Source of the DNA: Paenibacillus sp. ACRRX
GTDB taxonomy: Bacteria > Bacillota > Bacilli > Paenibacillales > Paenibacillaceae
Direction of reading: 5' to 3'
Length of the DNA stretch: 64,000 nucleotides
Assembly: GCF_022346885.1 (NCBI RefSeq)
Contig: NZ_JAKRNK010000003.1
Location: 248,001 to 312,000, forward strand
Shown here: positions 34,960-43,545 of the stretch, one piece after another
Layout: every line of letters begins with the position of its first letter
How positions within the stretch are numbered: position 1 is the stretch's first letter
Translations under genes and position numbers: made by a program
Notes under the pieces: generated by a model
What the model was told of the DNA's origin: nothing
The model's database searches: none
What the model saw: only the letters and a program-made list of their open reading frames with translations

Positions 34960-36375
34960 TTAGGATTTAACTAACTTAGCTGCGTTCGTGCCTGCAATTT
35001 TGCCAAATGTAATAATATCAGCCAAGGCGTTGCCACCAAGACGGTTACCGCCGTGTACGCCGCCAGTTACCTCACCCGCTGCATATAAGCCATTAATAAT
35101 GGTACCATCCTCTTTTAACACCTGTGCATCTGTATTAATTTTGAGACCGCCCATCGTATGGTGAACGGCAGGTGTAACCTCAATAGCATAATAAGGACCT
35201 TTGTTCAGTTCACGAGGCAAGTCAGCACGTTCGAATTGGCTGTCTTTACCCGCTTTGACCAGCTCATTATAAACTTTTACCGAATCAGTCATGACTGCTT
35301 TATCCACGTTAAGCTTCTCCGCCAACGCCTCTACGCTGTCTGCTTCTGCAACCAAGCTCATGTTAAAATATTCTTCTGTTGCTTTTAAGCTGTCACGCAT
35401 CCCTTTGTCGAAAAATAAAAAGGCGCGTCCGTCTTTTTGGTCCAGAATCGCTTTGGACACGACGTCACGTGTCAACAGCTCATTTACAAACCGCTTACCC
35501 TCTTTGTTCAATAAGATTGCCCCGTTGCCACGTACTGCTTCTGTTACCATGACACCTTTATCTGGAACTACGGTCGGGTGTGTCTGTATTTCCGCTATAT
35601 CTACAAGACCTGCACCAAGCTTGTTCGCCATATCCATCGCTTCACCTGTTGCGCCAGGATGATTGGTAGTCGCAAAGCCTTTCAGTTCAGGCTTGTATTT
35701 AATGACCATGTCTTGGTTGGCAGAGAATCCGCCCGTTGCCAATACGACAGCCTTTGCATTAATTGTATATTCCTTGCCCTCTTTATCTTTTGCTTTGACA
35801 CCCGTTACATTACCGTCTTTATCCGTCACGATCTCTGTCAGTTCATTACGCGTACGCACATCGATACCTTTATCCTTAGCTGTCTTGTCCAATACCGAAG
35901 CGATATGAGAGCCCACAGCTGCGCCGCCTGTAGGGCGATGCGTCCGATTCACACTAGCACCCGCCATCCGGCCTACGTCAGACAAGTCTGCGCCAAAGCC
36001 CTCTAGCCATTCCACGGAGCCTTTGGCATTAGTCGTTAATACTTGAACAAGATCCGGATTGTTCTTATCATATCCGCCCTTCATCGTATCTTCGAAAAAT
36101 AACTGCTGGCTGTCTTTAATTCCTTTTGCTATTTGCTGCTTGGTGCCGGCTGCATTTAAGCCGCCAGTAGCACGTGTCGTGTTGCCGCCAACCATCGGCA
36201 TCTTCTCAAGGACGATAACTTTAGCCCCATCTTCCGTTGCTTTGACCGCAGCTGACAGACCTGCTCCGCCTGCGCCGACCACAACCACATCTGCCGTTTC
36301 CCCTTTGCCACCGCAGCCTGCTAACATGGACATCACCATCACAGCCGATAATACTGTTGCTACCCACTTCTTCAT
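34960..36375 (-). CDS. frdA: Extracellular fumarate-reductase-like flavoprotein (lipoprotein)
   Basis: A 471-residue lipoprotein (lipobox LAGC, Cys21) consisting of one flavocytochrome-c/FrdA flavin domain. FAD motif VVVVGAGGAGLSAAV (about 30-45), GGNTTRATGG, then active-site blocks IQTHPT, VTEAVRGNGAILLNKEGKRF, ELLTRD, EVTPAVHHTMGG (395-410) and GGVHGGNRLGGNALADI. These agree closely with Shewanella-type soluble fumarate reductase, including the substrate His and Arg residues, so fumarate is a better guess than urocanate or cinnamate. No heme domain. Its lipid anchor places catalysis outside the cell, fed by the neighbouring FMN lipoprotein. Two Fnr-type boxes lie upstream. Confidence 0.9.
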   Translation of the reverse strand: MKKWVATVLSAVMVMSMLAGCGGKGETADVVVVGAGGAGLSAAVKATEDGAKVIVLEKMPMVGGNTTRATGGLNAAGTKQQIAKGIKDSQQLFFEDTMKGGYDKNNPDLVQVLTTNAKGSVEWLEGFGADLSDVGRMAGASVNRTHRPTGGAAVGSHIASVLDKTAKDKGIDVRTRNELTEIVTDKDGNVTGVKAKDKEGKEYTINAKAVVLATGGFSANQDMVIKYKPELKGFATTNHPGATGEAMDMANKLGAGLVDIAEIQTHPTVVPDKGVMVTEAVRGNGAILLNKEGKRFVNELLTRDVVSKAILDQKDGRAFLFFDKGMRDSLKATEEYFNMSLVAEADSVEALAEKLNVDKAVMTDSVKVYNELVKAGKDSQFERADLPRELNKGPYYAIEVTPAVHHTMGGLKINTDAQVLKEDGTIINGLYAAGEVTGGVHGGNRLGGNALADIITFGKIAGTNAAKLVKS

Positions 36376-36470
36376 TAAAATACTCCCTTTCAGCTTAGTT
36401 TAGTGTTAACCCTAGCTTTATCTCTACTGTCATTAAGTGAACAACCACATATCAATGTGATATTAAGTAT

Positions 36471-36486
36471 AGTGAATATTTTCACT
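36471..36486 (-). promoter_or_regulatory. Fnr/CRP-type site 1 upstream of frdA
   Basis: AGTGAATATTTTCACT: 8 of 10 matches to TGTGA-N6-TCACA and a perfect self-complementary dyad. 96 bp before the frdA start. Confidence 0.45.
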
Positions 36487-36528
36487 TAACAACTCAGTTT
36501 TAGCTTATCACGTTATCGATATCATTCA

Positions 36529-36544
36529 TGTGAAAAAGTTCACT
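36529..36544 (-). promoter_or_regulatory. Fnr/CRP-type site 2 upstream of frdA
   Basis: TGTGAAAAAGTTCACT: 9 of 10 matches to the consensus, 58 bp from site 1, i.e. the two dyads lie on roughly the same face after five to six turns. The rest of the 36376-36838 gap shows a terminator at its right end and AT-rich sequence. Confidence 0.5.
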
Positions 36545-36764
36545 TTTTAATTTTGTAATTCATGACACCTAAAATTTGAATTTATTATCAAATCCGTTTT
36601 AATAATCCATTATTTAGAAATATTTAGATTATGCCAACACCTGTGCAGCTTCCTTTCCATTCCTTATAGCACCACTATCCCGCTTTGCTCACATGATTCC
36701 TGCAAAGTTGCGACAATGGATACCCTCCTGAGCTGCGGGGAGAGTGAAACTAAGGTGCTAAATC

Positions 36765-36820
36765 CATAATAAAAGACCGCCCCAAAAGCACATTTGCTTC
36801 AGAGACAGCCTTGGTCCGCA
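36765..36820 (-). terminator. Probable terminator of the FNT gene
   Basis: GACC...AAGCA / TGCTT...GGTC imperfect hairpin followed by TTTTATT on the minus strand. Confidence 0.5.
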
Positions 36821-36838
36821 TAATTATATAAATAGATA

Positions 36839-37711
36839 CTAATTGAGATGAGGCTTCACATTTGTAACAGAAGCTCCAGTTGAAGCTTGGGATACGGCTG
36901 GTGAACCTACTTTCTCGACAGGTGCATCTGCTGCAGGTTCATACTTCTTCAAATAGGCCATATAATAAGCACCTGCTACAAATACGGCACCCCCGACCAG
37001 ATTGCCAAGCCACACAGGGATAAAGTTAGTCATATACTGGCCCCAGCTATAGTGCCCTTCGAAGATCGCAGCGGGAATAACAAACATATTGGCCACCACG
37101 TGCTGAAATCCAATCGCAACAAACGCCATTGTTGGAAACCAAATACCGAGAATCTTTCCACTGAAGCTTTTGGAACCATAGGCGAGCCATACGGCCAGCG
37201 CTACAAGCCAGTTACATCCAATTCCCGACACGAATGCTTGCAAGAAAGTATCATGAAGCTTATGTCCTGCAATATCAATCGTTTTCTCCAAGTACACGCC
37301 GCTTCCTGTTAGCCCTACAATGTGGCCGAAGAAATAGGCAACAAATAATGCACCCAAAAAATTCGTTATTGTAATCACAATCAGGTTACGGATAACCTCT
37401 ATTGTGGAAATACGCCCCTTCATACGCGCCAATGGCACAGCCATCATGTTGCCGGTTAGCAGTTCACCGCCAGCTAGCAGCACCAGAATCAACCCGACAG
37501 GGAACAACGCTGCTCCAATCAAACTGTTTATGCTGCCCCACTCAGCGGGTGCGCCTGCTGTTACACGAATATATAATAAATACCCGAGCGCGATAAACGC
37601 ACCTGCCAAAAAGCCTAACAGAGCCATCACGCTTAAAGGATTACGAGCCTTTACTACTCCAGTCTCCACGGTAGCTGCTGCAATCTCTTGCGGCTTTAAG
37701 TAGCCTGCCAT
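36839..37711 (-). CDS. Formate/nitrite transporter (FNT) family channel
   Basis: A 290-residue membrane protein with six helices of the FocA/NirC family, pentameric channels for small monovalent anions (formate, nitrite, lactate, hydrosulfide). Visible marks: GYLLYIRVTAG, LAGGELLTGNMM (the first re-entrant motif), SGIGCNWLVALAVWLAYGSKS and FVAIGFQHVVANMFVIPAAI. The C-terminal 45 residues are polar and variable. ATG at 37711 directly follows GAGGAGG; nine upstream codons in frame were rejected. An Fnr-type box at -41.5 fits anaerobic expression. The transported anion is unknown; formate export during fermentation is likely. Confidence 0.9.
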   Translation of the reverse strand: MAGYLKPQEIAAATVETGVVKARNPLSVMALLGFLAGAFIALGYLLYIRVTAGAPAEWGSINSLIGAALFPVGLILVLLAGGELLTGNMMAVPLARMKGRISTIEVIRNLIVITITNFLGALFVAYFFGHIVGLTGSGVYLEKTIDIAGHKLHDTFLQAFVSGIGCNWLVALAVWLAYGSKSFSGKILGIWFPTMAFVAIGFQHVVANMFVIPAAIFEGHYSWGQYMTNFIPVWLGNLVGGAVFVAGAYYMAYLKKYEPAADAPVEKVGSPAVSQASTGASVTNVKPHLN

Positions 37712-37790
37712 GTTGATTCCTCCTCTATGACTAATCATCTTTATATGTGTGGGATCACGAATGGAAATTAGCTAAAATTCTTATATTTCT

Positions 37791-37833
37791 ATAATAGCTA
37801 ACCTTCCATCTAGATAATGTGCAATATATCACA
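37791..37833 (-). promoter_or_regulatory. Fnr/CRP-type class II promoter of the FNT gene
   Basis: TGTGCAATATATCACA read on the plus strand (37818-37833) matches TGTGA-N6-TCACA at 9 of 10 positions. A TATTAT -10 box on the minus strand (37791-37796) starts 29.5 bp from its centre, which puts the site at -41.5, the standard activating position. Confidence 0.65.
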
Positions 37834-37993
37834 ATCATCTGCAATCTACAGGCTGAAACCTTAAATTCATCTTACCTCTCGTGCTGCACTACTTGTCCAC
37901 GCACGAGATAACTGCTCGTCACATATTCTATACCAAACATAAAGGACAGTAGGTTATAAGCCCCACTTTTAATGAGGAGGGAATAGTATATAA

Positions 37994-38527
37994 ATGCCTA
38001 ATAATGCCGTCTTTAATACGACATCCACGCAGTTGTACGCACTGCTCACCAATACCTACACCAACCCGGCAGTTGAAGAAGATGCTTCTGCGGCCGCAGC
38101 CGCTGCTGGTGTTTCCTTTCGGCTGCCGACAGGTAATGTCAGCGTAGGAGGAAGTCAAAACTTGCTGTTACAAATTTCAAATCCGTCTGGGAGCGGCAAA
38201 TCTGTCTATATGAACAATATATCAGGCGGGTCCTCAGCCAGTGCCAGTTTAATTCTATACTCTGGAGGGAGCATCACTGGTGGCACGGCGCCTAGTACAA
38301 TTAACAGCAATCTAGGTAATGCTACAGCTAGCATTGTAACCACCAAACAGCTGACTGGCACGCTCGGCGGAACGCCAACGACTCTCTACTCCACTTATGT
38401 GACCGCGGGTATATACACATTTACTTTTGGCGGCAGCATCGTAGTACCACCGAATCAAGTATTTACGGTGTCGCTGGGAGTTGGGGCTTTGACAGGTTCA
38501 ATCAACCTGAACTGGTGGGAAGTATAA
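37994..38527 (+). CDS. Uncharacterised beta-rich protein, paralogue 1
   Basis: A 177-residue Ser/Thr/Gly/Asn-rich protein with no signal peptide, no Cys and almost no charge. It looks like an all-beta sandwich: alternating hydrophobic strands separated by Gly/Ser/Asn turns. It shares with the next gene the opening NNxVFN-type segment, a GGSIVVPPNQ turn and an aromatic end NLNWWEV. AGGAGGG lies 12 bp before the ATG, a little far. The overlapping TAATG junction couples it to the next gene. No family recognised; a spore-surface, exported or phage-tail-like structural protein would fit the composition. Confidence 0.6.
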   Translation: MPNNAVFNTTSTQLYALLTNTYTNPAVEEDASAAAAAAGVSFRLPTGNVSVGGSQNLLLQISNPSGSGKSVYMNNISGGSSASASLILYSGGSITGGTAPSTINSNLGNATASIVTTKQLTGTLGGTPTTLYSTYVTAGIYTFTFGGSIVVPPNQVFTVSLGVGALTGSINLNWWEV

Positions 38528-39105
38528 TGAGTAACTATCATGTGTTTAATTCAATCAACAATTCATTGTACTCATTGGCAACTAACACGATAAGCTCGCC
38601 CGCCGCCGTCTCACCACCGCAATACAGCGCCAGCATCAACGGCAATATGTTCAGCGCTTTTACGACCAACTCTGCTTCACTAGGCATACTTGGCGGCTCT
38701 GTTATCACATCCCTACGCATGAGTAATGGGAGTTCAACAAAATCGTGTTATATCATCAGTGTAGCGGGTGGTGTCGGGGTTGGGCTAAGCTTATTGTCGA
38801 GTTTATCAGCAACATACACGATGTATAGAAGCGGTACGCTATCCGCCCCTTCAAGTGTGACAACGAACAATGGCAATCTAGGCAGCAGTAATACGAGTAT
38901 TATGACTGTCACAAGCTCAACCTCAGCTGTCAGTGGAGGAACTGCCATTATATCCATGCCCGTTATCGGCGGTCCTTTAACTCTTGATTTTAACGGCGCC
39001 ATTATTGTCCCGCCTTCACAAACCCTCTCCCTCAACATGAGTGCATCTCTATCTGTGCTTGGCGTGTTGTCCGTGCAGACGAGTGTGTTCTGGTGGGAAG
39101 CATAA
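38527..39105 (+). CDS. Uncharacterised beta-rich protein, paralogue 2
   Basis: A 192-residue relative of the preceding protein: opening SNYHVFNSINNSLYSL, middle Ser/Thr/Gly-rich strands, NGAIIVPPSQ turn and closing SVFWWEA. One Cys. Its ATG shares a base with the stop of paralogue 1 (TAATG), so the pair is expressed together from one mRNA, suggesting a two-subunit structure. Not recognised; no signal peptide or catalytic motif. Confidence 0.6.
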   Translation: MSNYHVFNSINNSLYSLATNTISSPAAVSPPQYSASINGNMFSAFTTNSASLGILGGSVITSLRMSNGSSTKSCYIISVAGGVGVGLSLLSSLSATYTMYRSGTLSAPSSVTTNNGNLGSSNTSIMTVTSSTSAVSGGTAIISMPVIGGPLTLDFNGAIIVPPSQTLSLNMSASLSVLGVLSVQTSVFWWEA

Positions 39106-39125
39106 CAGGATTACTAATAAAATAG

Positions 39126-39160
39126 GAGCGAGGCACAGGAATATGTCCTGTGCCTCGCTC
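39126..39160. terminator. Bidirectional terminator
   Basis: Perfect 15-bp arms (GAGCGAGGCACAGGA, loop ATATG); plus tail ATTTCA, minus tail CTATTTTATT. Shared by the convergent beta-rich pair and the FAD oxidoreductase. Confidence 0.8.
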
Positions 39161-39197
39161 ATTTCACATAATTTCCTTATTGGTATTCTGCTGCCGC

Positions 39198-40631
39198 TTA
39201 TATACGCTTTGCCACAATGCTGCGCGCAATGTGAACGCCTGCTGCTCCTGCCTGCGCTAAGCCACGAGTGATGCCTGCCCCATCTCCGCCACAGTACAAG
39301 CCTTCAATCTCGGATTCAAGTGTCTCGTCCAGCTTAGGACGGGCAGAATAGAACTTTGCCTCTACTCCATAGAACAACGTATGCTCCGAGGCTATTCCTG
39401 GCGTTACCTTATCAAGAGCATCCATCATTTCGATCAAACTTTTCATCGTGTTATATGGAAGCACCAATCCCAAGTCTCCCGGCACTGCTTCACGAAGTGT
39501 AGGCTCTAGAAACCCTTCGCGAATCCGGTTCTCAGTAGAACGACGGCCTCTTATAATATCGCCATACTTCTGCACGATTACGCCCCCGCTGGAAAGATCG
39601 TTTGCACGTTTACAAATCTCACGTGCATATTCATTGGGTTTGTCGAAAGGCTCCGTAAACCGATGAGACACAAGCAACGCAAAGTTCGTATTCGACGAAC
39701 CGAGCTTTGGATCTTTGTAGGAGTGACCATTTGCACACATAATTCCACTATGGTTTTCTACCACTACATGTCCCGAAGGGTTGCTGCAAAATGTGCGAAC
39801 TCGAGTGCCGACAGACGTGTTATAAATAAATTTTCCTTCATATAAATGCGTGTTGATTTCCTGCATAACCACGTCAGATGTTTCGACGCGCACGCCAACA
39901 TCCACTTGATTGTTGTACATCTTCAAGCGGCGCTTCTTCAAGATCTCAGTCAGCCAAGCCGATCCATCTCGACCTGGTACAATAACGACTTGATCCGCCT
40001 CGTAAATCTCACCACTTTTTAATTCAATGCCTTTGATCCTATGCTTACCGTCCTGCTTGAGCGTAACAATATCGGTAACTTCAGCTTTATATACCATCTC
40101 GATGCGAGGACGGAGATATTCATAAATGGACTTTAGAATCTCCAGATTCTGTTCTGTCCCTAAGTGCCGTACTTGAGCACGCAGCAGCTTCAAGCCAGCT
40201 GCATAACCCTGCTGTTCGATCTGGCGCACGGTTCCTGTCGTCGGGTCGGTAATCTCCCTAGTCGCCCCGTGCTCCAAATTGATGTTATCCACGTAGCGAA
40301 TCAGATCCAGCACTTGAGTCGGCGCTAAGTAATCCGTCAGCCAGCCGCCAAACTCAGTTGTTACATTAAATTTACCGTCGCTATAAGCTCCTGCACCGCC
40401 AAAGCCGTTCGTAATGGAACACGCCGGGACGCAGCCCGCAAAATCTTTCTTACCTGCTGGCGGAGGGCACATCTTAATCTTCTCTTCCAGAATCGGACAA
40501 CTGCGACGATAGATATCATGACCTTTATCCACCAGTGCTACCCGTAAATGCGGAGCTTTCAAAGTCAATTCGTAACAAGTGAAAATACCTGCTGGACCTG
40601 CTCCAACTACAATAACATCATACTTACTCAT
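39198..40631 (-). CDS. FAD-dependent dehydrogenase, COG2509 type, under guanine riboswitch
   Basis: A 477-residue flavoprotein. N-terminal FAD motif DVIVVGAGPAGIFTCYEL, then CPPPAGKKDFAGCVPAC and GFGGAGAYSDGKFN (the GGAGxxSDGK signature of COG2509 dehydrogenases), and C-terminal GLYCGGDGAGITRGLAQAGAAG closing the FAD site. The family is widespread and uncharacterised. Cysteines in MCPPP and CVPAC are conserved in the family. ATG at 40631 directly follows AAGGAGG; seven extra in-frame codons upstream were rejected. The guanine riboswitch in its leader implies a purine-related role or need, which is not evident from the protein. Confidence 0.8.
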   Translation of the reverse strand: MSKYDVIVVGAGPAGIFTCYELTLKAPHLRVALVDKGHDIYRRSCPILEEKIKMCPPPAGKKDFAGCVPACSITNGFGGAGAYSDGKFNVTTEFGGWLTDYLAPTQVLDLIRYVDNINLEHGATREITDPTTGTVRQIEQQGYAAGLKLLRAQVRHLGTEQNLEILKSIYEYLRPRIEMVYKAEVTDIVTLKQDGKHRIKGIELKSGEIYEADQVVIVPGRDGSAWLTEILKKRRLKMYNNQVDVGVRVETSDVVMQEINTHLYEGKFIYNTSVGTRVRTFCSNPSGHVVVENHSGIMCANGHSYKDPKLGSSNTNFALLVSHRFTEPFDKPNEYAREICKRANDLSSGGVIVQKYGDIIRGRRSTENRIREGFLEPTLREAVPGDLGLVLPYNTMKSLIEMMDALDKVTPGIASEHTLFYGVEAKFYSARPKLDETLESEIEGLYCGGDGAGITRGLAQAGAAGVHIARSIVAKRI

Positions 40632-40694
40632 GAGTTCCTCCTTGATGACCATTAATCAAGTAATCGTATCACTTGAAAATATTTTGCAATGGGC

Positions 40695-40759
40695 AAAAAA
40701 AATCCTGACCACGATACGGAAGTGCCTTAAAGAGCCGCACATCCGATCGTAGTCAGGAA
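40695..40759 (-). terminator. Attenuator terminator of the guanine riboswitch
   Basis: Minus strand: CCTGACTACGATCGGA pairs with TCCGTATCGTGGTCAGG, then TTTTTTTT. It uses the 3' side of the aptamer P1 helix, so aptamer folding and terminator folding compete as in xpt-type switches. Confidence 0.85.
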
Positions 40760-40811
40760 TTTACGGTTCCCGGTAGAAACCCCTGAACCTTATCATCAGG
40801 GATATACGAAC
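40745..40811 (-). promoter_or_regulatory. Guanine-class purine riboswitch
   Basis: Minus strand shows P1 TCGTA / TACGA, the conserved GTTTCTACC and CCGTAAA around P3, and GACTACG at J3/1. The pyrimidine that pairs with the ligand is C (GACTA, as in xpt) and not U, so guanine or hypoxanthine is the expected ligand. It controls only the FAD dehydrogenase downstream. The remaining part of 40812-41097 is AT-rich with no recognised element besides the next gene's ribosome binding site. Confidence 0.92.
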
Positions 40812-41097
40812 AAGACAATGTTGATTACATCGTTATAATCAGGTTGTTATAAGCAACAATCACATTGTAATAGACATAAGCGAACGAGTCAATAGTTATT
40901 AGCCCAATCGTTCGTAAATAAATAGATAATGTGCATTTAATATTAATAAATTATTTATTAATAAATCATTTTCCGAACATTAATGACAACCCCCTCCCCA
41001 AATTCTATATTATGGCTATTCAAGAAATCCTTTTCGATTTATGATCAAGTATAGTATTTGTAATTTGAACGATTAGAAACGGAGTGAATTAAAATCC

Positions 41098-42441
41098 ATG
41101 TCAGCATCCAAGCAAGTACATACAACCGCAGCCTCGCATGATTTCTCTAGCCTTCAAATCACCAAGCTGCAAGTGACCAAGGGAAACTCAACTTTGCTTG
41201 ATCCACTAACGCTTCATATAGAGCCCGGGCAATGCGCCGCTATACAGTGCAACCACGCCATGGGGCAATTGTTAATAGATGTTCTACTAGGTGTGCAGCA
41301 ACCCTCATCCGGGTCTGCAACATGGAACAATCAACCACTGGTGTCCCATAAACAGCTTCAGCCGTATGTTGGTTGTGTCAGACAACATGATCCGGTCTAC
41401 GAACGACTTAGCTCGCGCCAAGCTCTTTTATTCTTCATGAAATTATTTGGCCACCGTGACAAAGAACGTGTTAACCGAATGCTAAAAATAGTAGGTCTGC
41501 AAGATAAACAGAATGTACCACTTTTCAAATTAACAGCTTCTGAACAGCGCCGCTTTCATTTAGCCCGCGCTGCTATTCATGCGCCTCGACTGATTTTAAT
41601 TGAAGATCCTGAGTTCCAACTTGATATGGAAAGCTGTTTTATTTTACGTCATTGGCTTGCTGCCCTCATTGAAGAAGGTGCTGCAGTGCTGATGACGGTG
41701 CCGGCATTAGAGAGCGCTATGTCGCTCACATCCTTTATTACACGCTGGACACCTGCCGGATTCAAGCAAGTGGTGCTAGAACATGACACCCAGGCAGACG
41801 CCAATACAAGCAGTGAAGTCGCCCTGTCCGCTGAACTGCCGGAAGAAATAGCATCACACGGAGAAATACCAGCCGCTTCTCATTCCGATCAAGAGCATAC
41901 AAACAAGCTCCGTGCTGACAACGAGGAGCCCCCCTCATTAGAAGAAGCTGTACGCTTGCAGACCGAGGCACCGAACACGAAAGCGAATGCCTCACTTATG
42001 GCCAATGATATGATGGCCGGGACGGGCGAGCCCGAGTCCGAGCAACCACAGGAAGAGGCTGAAGAGACCAGTCAACACGAGATCAAATACATCCCGCCCA
42101 TCATGCTGGATAAAATACCTGCGCGTATTCAAGATAAGATCGTGCTTATCGATCCACTTGAAATTAATTTTGTGGAAAGCCAAGATGGGCTGTCCCATCT
42201 GCATATTCAGCACGAGACCTATCCAAGCTCGATGACACTGCTGCAGTTGGAACAAAAGTTAAAAGCATTTGGCTTCTTCCGCTGTCACCGATCTTACTTG
42301 GTGAATTTGCAGCGCGTTCGTGAAGTCATTATTTGGTCACGCAACAGCTATAGCCTTGTATTGGATGATGAGCAGAAAAGCAAGATTCCACTCTCAAAAA
42401 GCAAGTATGAAGAGATGAAACTTATCCTAGGTATATCTTGA
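41098..42441 (+). CDS. Degenerate ABC-ATPase / LytTR fusion transcription regulator
   Basis: A 447-residue protein. Residues 18-225 have the length and strand order of an ABC ATPase, but the Walker A lysine loop is replaced by QCNHAMGQLL, the signature by LTASEQRR, and Walker B reads LILIEDPEFQLD, so ATP hydrolysis is unlikely. An acidic Glu/Ala-rich linker (230-340) leads to a C-terminal LytTR DNA-binding domain (about 345-447): INFVESQDG, SMTLLQLEQKL, GFFRCHRSYLVNLQRV. LytTR regulators of this composition control adjacent ABC exporters; the ATPase and permease genes follow in the same direction. The ABC-like part may sense the transporter or a nucleotide. Confidence 0.8.
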   Translation: MSASKQVHTTAASHDFSSLQITKLQVTKGNSTLLDPLTLHIEPGQCAAIQCNHAMGQLLIDVLLGVQQPSSGSATWNNQPLVSHKQLQPYVGCVRQHDPVYERLSSRQALLFFMKLFGHRDKERVNRMLKIVGLQDKQNVPLFKLTASEQRRFHLARAAIHAPRLILIEDPEFQLDMESCFILRHWLAALIEEGAAVLMTVPALESAMSLTSFITRWTPAGFKQVVLEHDTQADANTSSEVALSAELPEEIASHGEIPAASHSDQEHTNKLRADNEEPPSLEEAVRLQTEAPNTKANASLMANDMMAGTGEPESEQPQEEAEETSQHEIKYIPPIMLDKIPARIQDKIVLIDPLEINFVESQDGLSHLHIQHETYPSSMTLLQLEQKLKAFGFFRCHRSYLVNLQRVREVIIWSRNSYSLVLDDEQKSKIPLSKSKYEEMKLILGIS

Positions 42442-42536
42442 TGTGTTTCATTCATCCCTTATAAAGGTTCCATTCAACCTAAGGTATGCACATTTCAACC
42501 GATATTTGATGTGATGAGAGCATACTCGTCGTACGA

Positions 42537-42642
42537 TAAGAGTGTCAGCAGGGACGGTCAATTAGCCGCTCAGCAGTAAGCACTTGGCCATGTAAGCGAG
42601 TAATAACAGCACCATTTAAGCCAATGCTGACTGACACTCTTA
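42537..42642 (+). repeat. Long-range inverted repeat in the leader of the ABC exporter
   Basis: 12-bp perfect arms TAAGAGTGTCAG (42537-42548) and CTGACACTCTTA (42631-42642) enclose 82 nt with further self-complementary pieces (CCGCT / AGCG). It ends 48 bp before the ATPase gene. It may be a structured leader RNA or a paired regulator site. Confidence 0.45.
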
Positions 42643-42690
42643 ACTATCGATACTACATTAAACATCAAATAATAAAGTGAGGGTGCACAC

Positions 42691-43545
42691 ATGGAACACA
42701 TTATCGAGGTACAAGGGATGACCAAAGCTTTTGAGAACAAGACTGCTCTTCAACATCTTGATTTTCATGTCAAAAAGGGTGAAATCTTCGGCTTCTTGGG
42801 TCCAAGCGGCTCAGGTAAGACAACTACCGTCAAAATATTAACTGCCCAATTGATGCCCAGTGCTGGCACAGCCAAAGTGTTCGGGGTTGATGTGAAGAAG
42901 ATGACCGAGCAGGAGCGCGCCCGCCATTTGCAGCGCATTGGCATATTAACAGACAACAGCACATTGTACGACCGTTTAACGGTGAAAGACAATCTGGAGT
43001 TGTACTGCAAGCTGTATGGCGTATCAACGAAACGTATTGATGAGGCATTGCAGCAGGTTAACCTCCTGCAAGAGCGCAGCACAACCGTAAAAACGTTGTC
43101 TAAAGGAATGAAGCAGCGTGTCACGTTAGCCCGTGCTCTTATCCATCAACCAGACCTGCTGTTTCTAGACGAACCTACATCAGCACTTGATCCAACTAAT
43201 ACTCGTCATATTCATAATTCGCTGCGCGAGTTAAATCAAGCAGGAACAACGATATTTTTGACAACACATGATATGGAAGAAGCTGAAGCAATATGTGACC
43301 GGATCGCCTTTCTTCACCAAGGCAAAATAGCAGCGATGGACACTCCGCAGCAGCTTCGCCTAAATAATTCGGACCATACCGTTACCGTCTCCACATCTGA
43401 AGGTACGTTCCAAATAAAGCAAGATGAGGACGGTGCCAAACAAATCTATGACTGGATGACGAGCGGCAAGCTGCAAGCGATTCACTCTAATGAACCAACC
43501 TTAAACGATATCTTTATTTCCTTAACTGGAGGCATATTAAAATGA
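42691..43545 (+). CDS. ABC-2 type exporter ATPase
   Basis: A 284-residue ATPase with intact Walker A GPSGSGKTT, Q-loop LTDNSTLYDRLTVKDN, signature LSKGMKQRVTLARAL, Walker B LLFLDEPTSALD and H-loop LTTHDME. Of the DrrA/CcmA-like class that drives drug, lantibiotic or lipid export. Its last four bases overlap the permease gene. Downstream of the ABC-LytTR fusion regulator, which probably controls it. Substrate unknown. Confidence 0.88.
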   Translation: MEHIIEVQGMTKAFENKTALQHLDFHVKKGEIFGFLGPSGSGKTTTVKILTAQLMPSAGTAKVFGVDVKKMTEQERARHLQRIGILTDNSTLYDRLTVKDNLELYCKLYGVSTKRIDEALQQVNLLQERSTTVKTLSKGMKQRVTLARALIHQPDLLFLDEPTSALDPTNTRHIHNSLRELNQAGTTIFLTTHDMEEAEAICDRIAFLHQGKIAAMDTPQQLRLNNSDHTVTVSTSEGTFQIKQDEDGAKQIYDWMTSGKLQAIHSNEPTLNDIFISLTGGILK

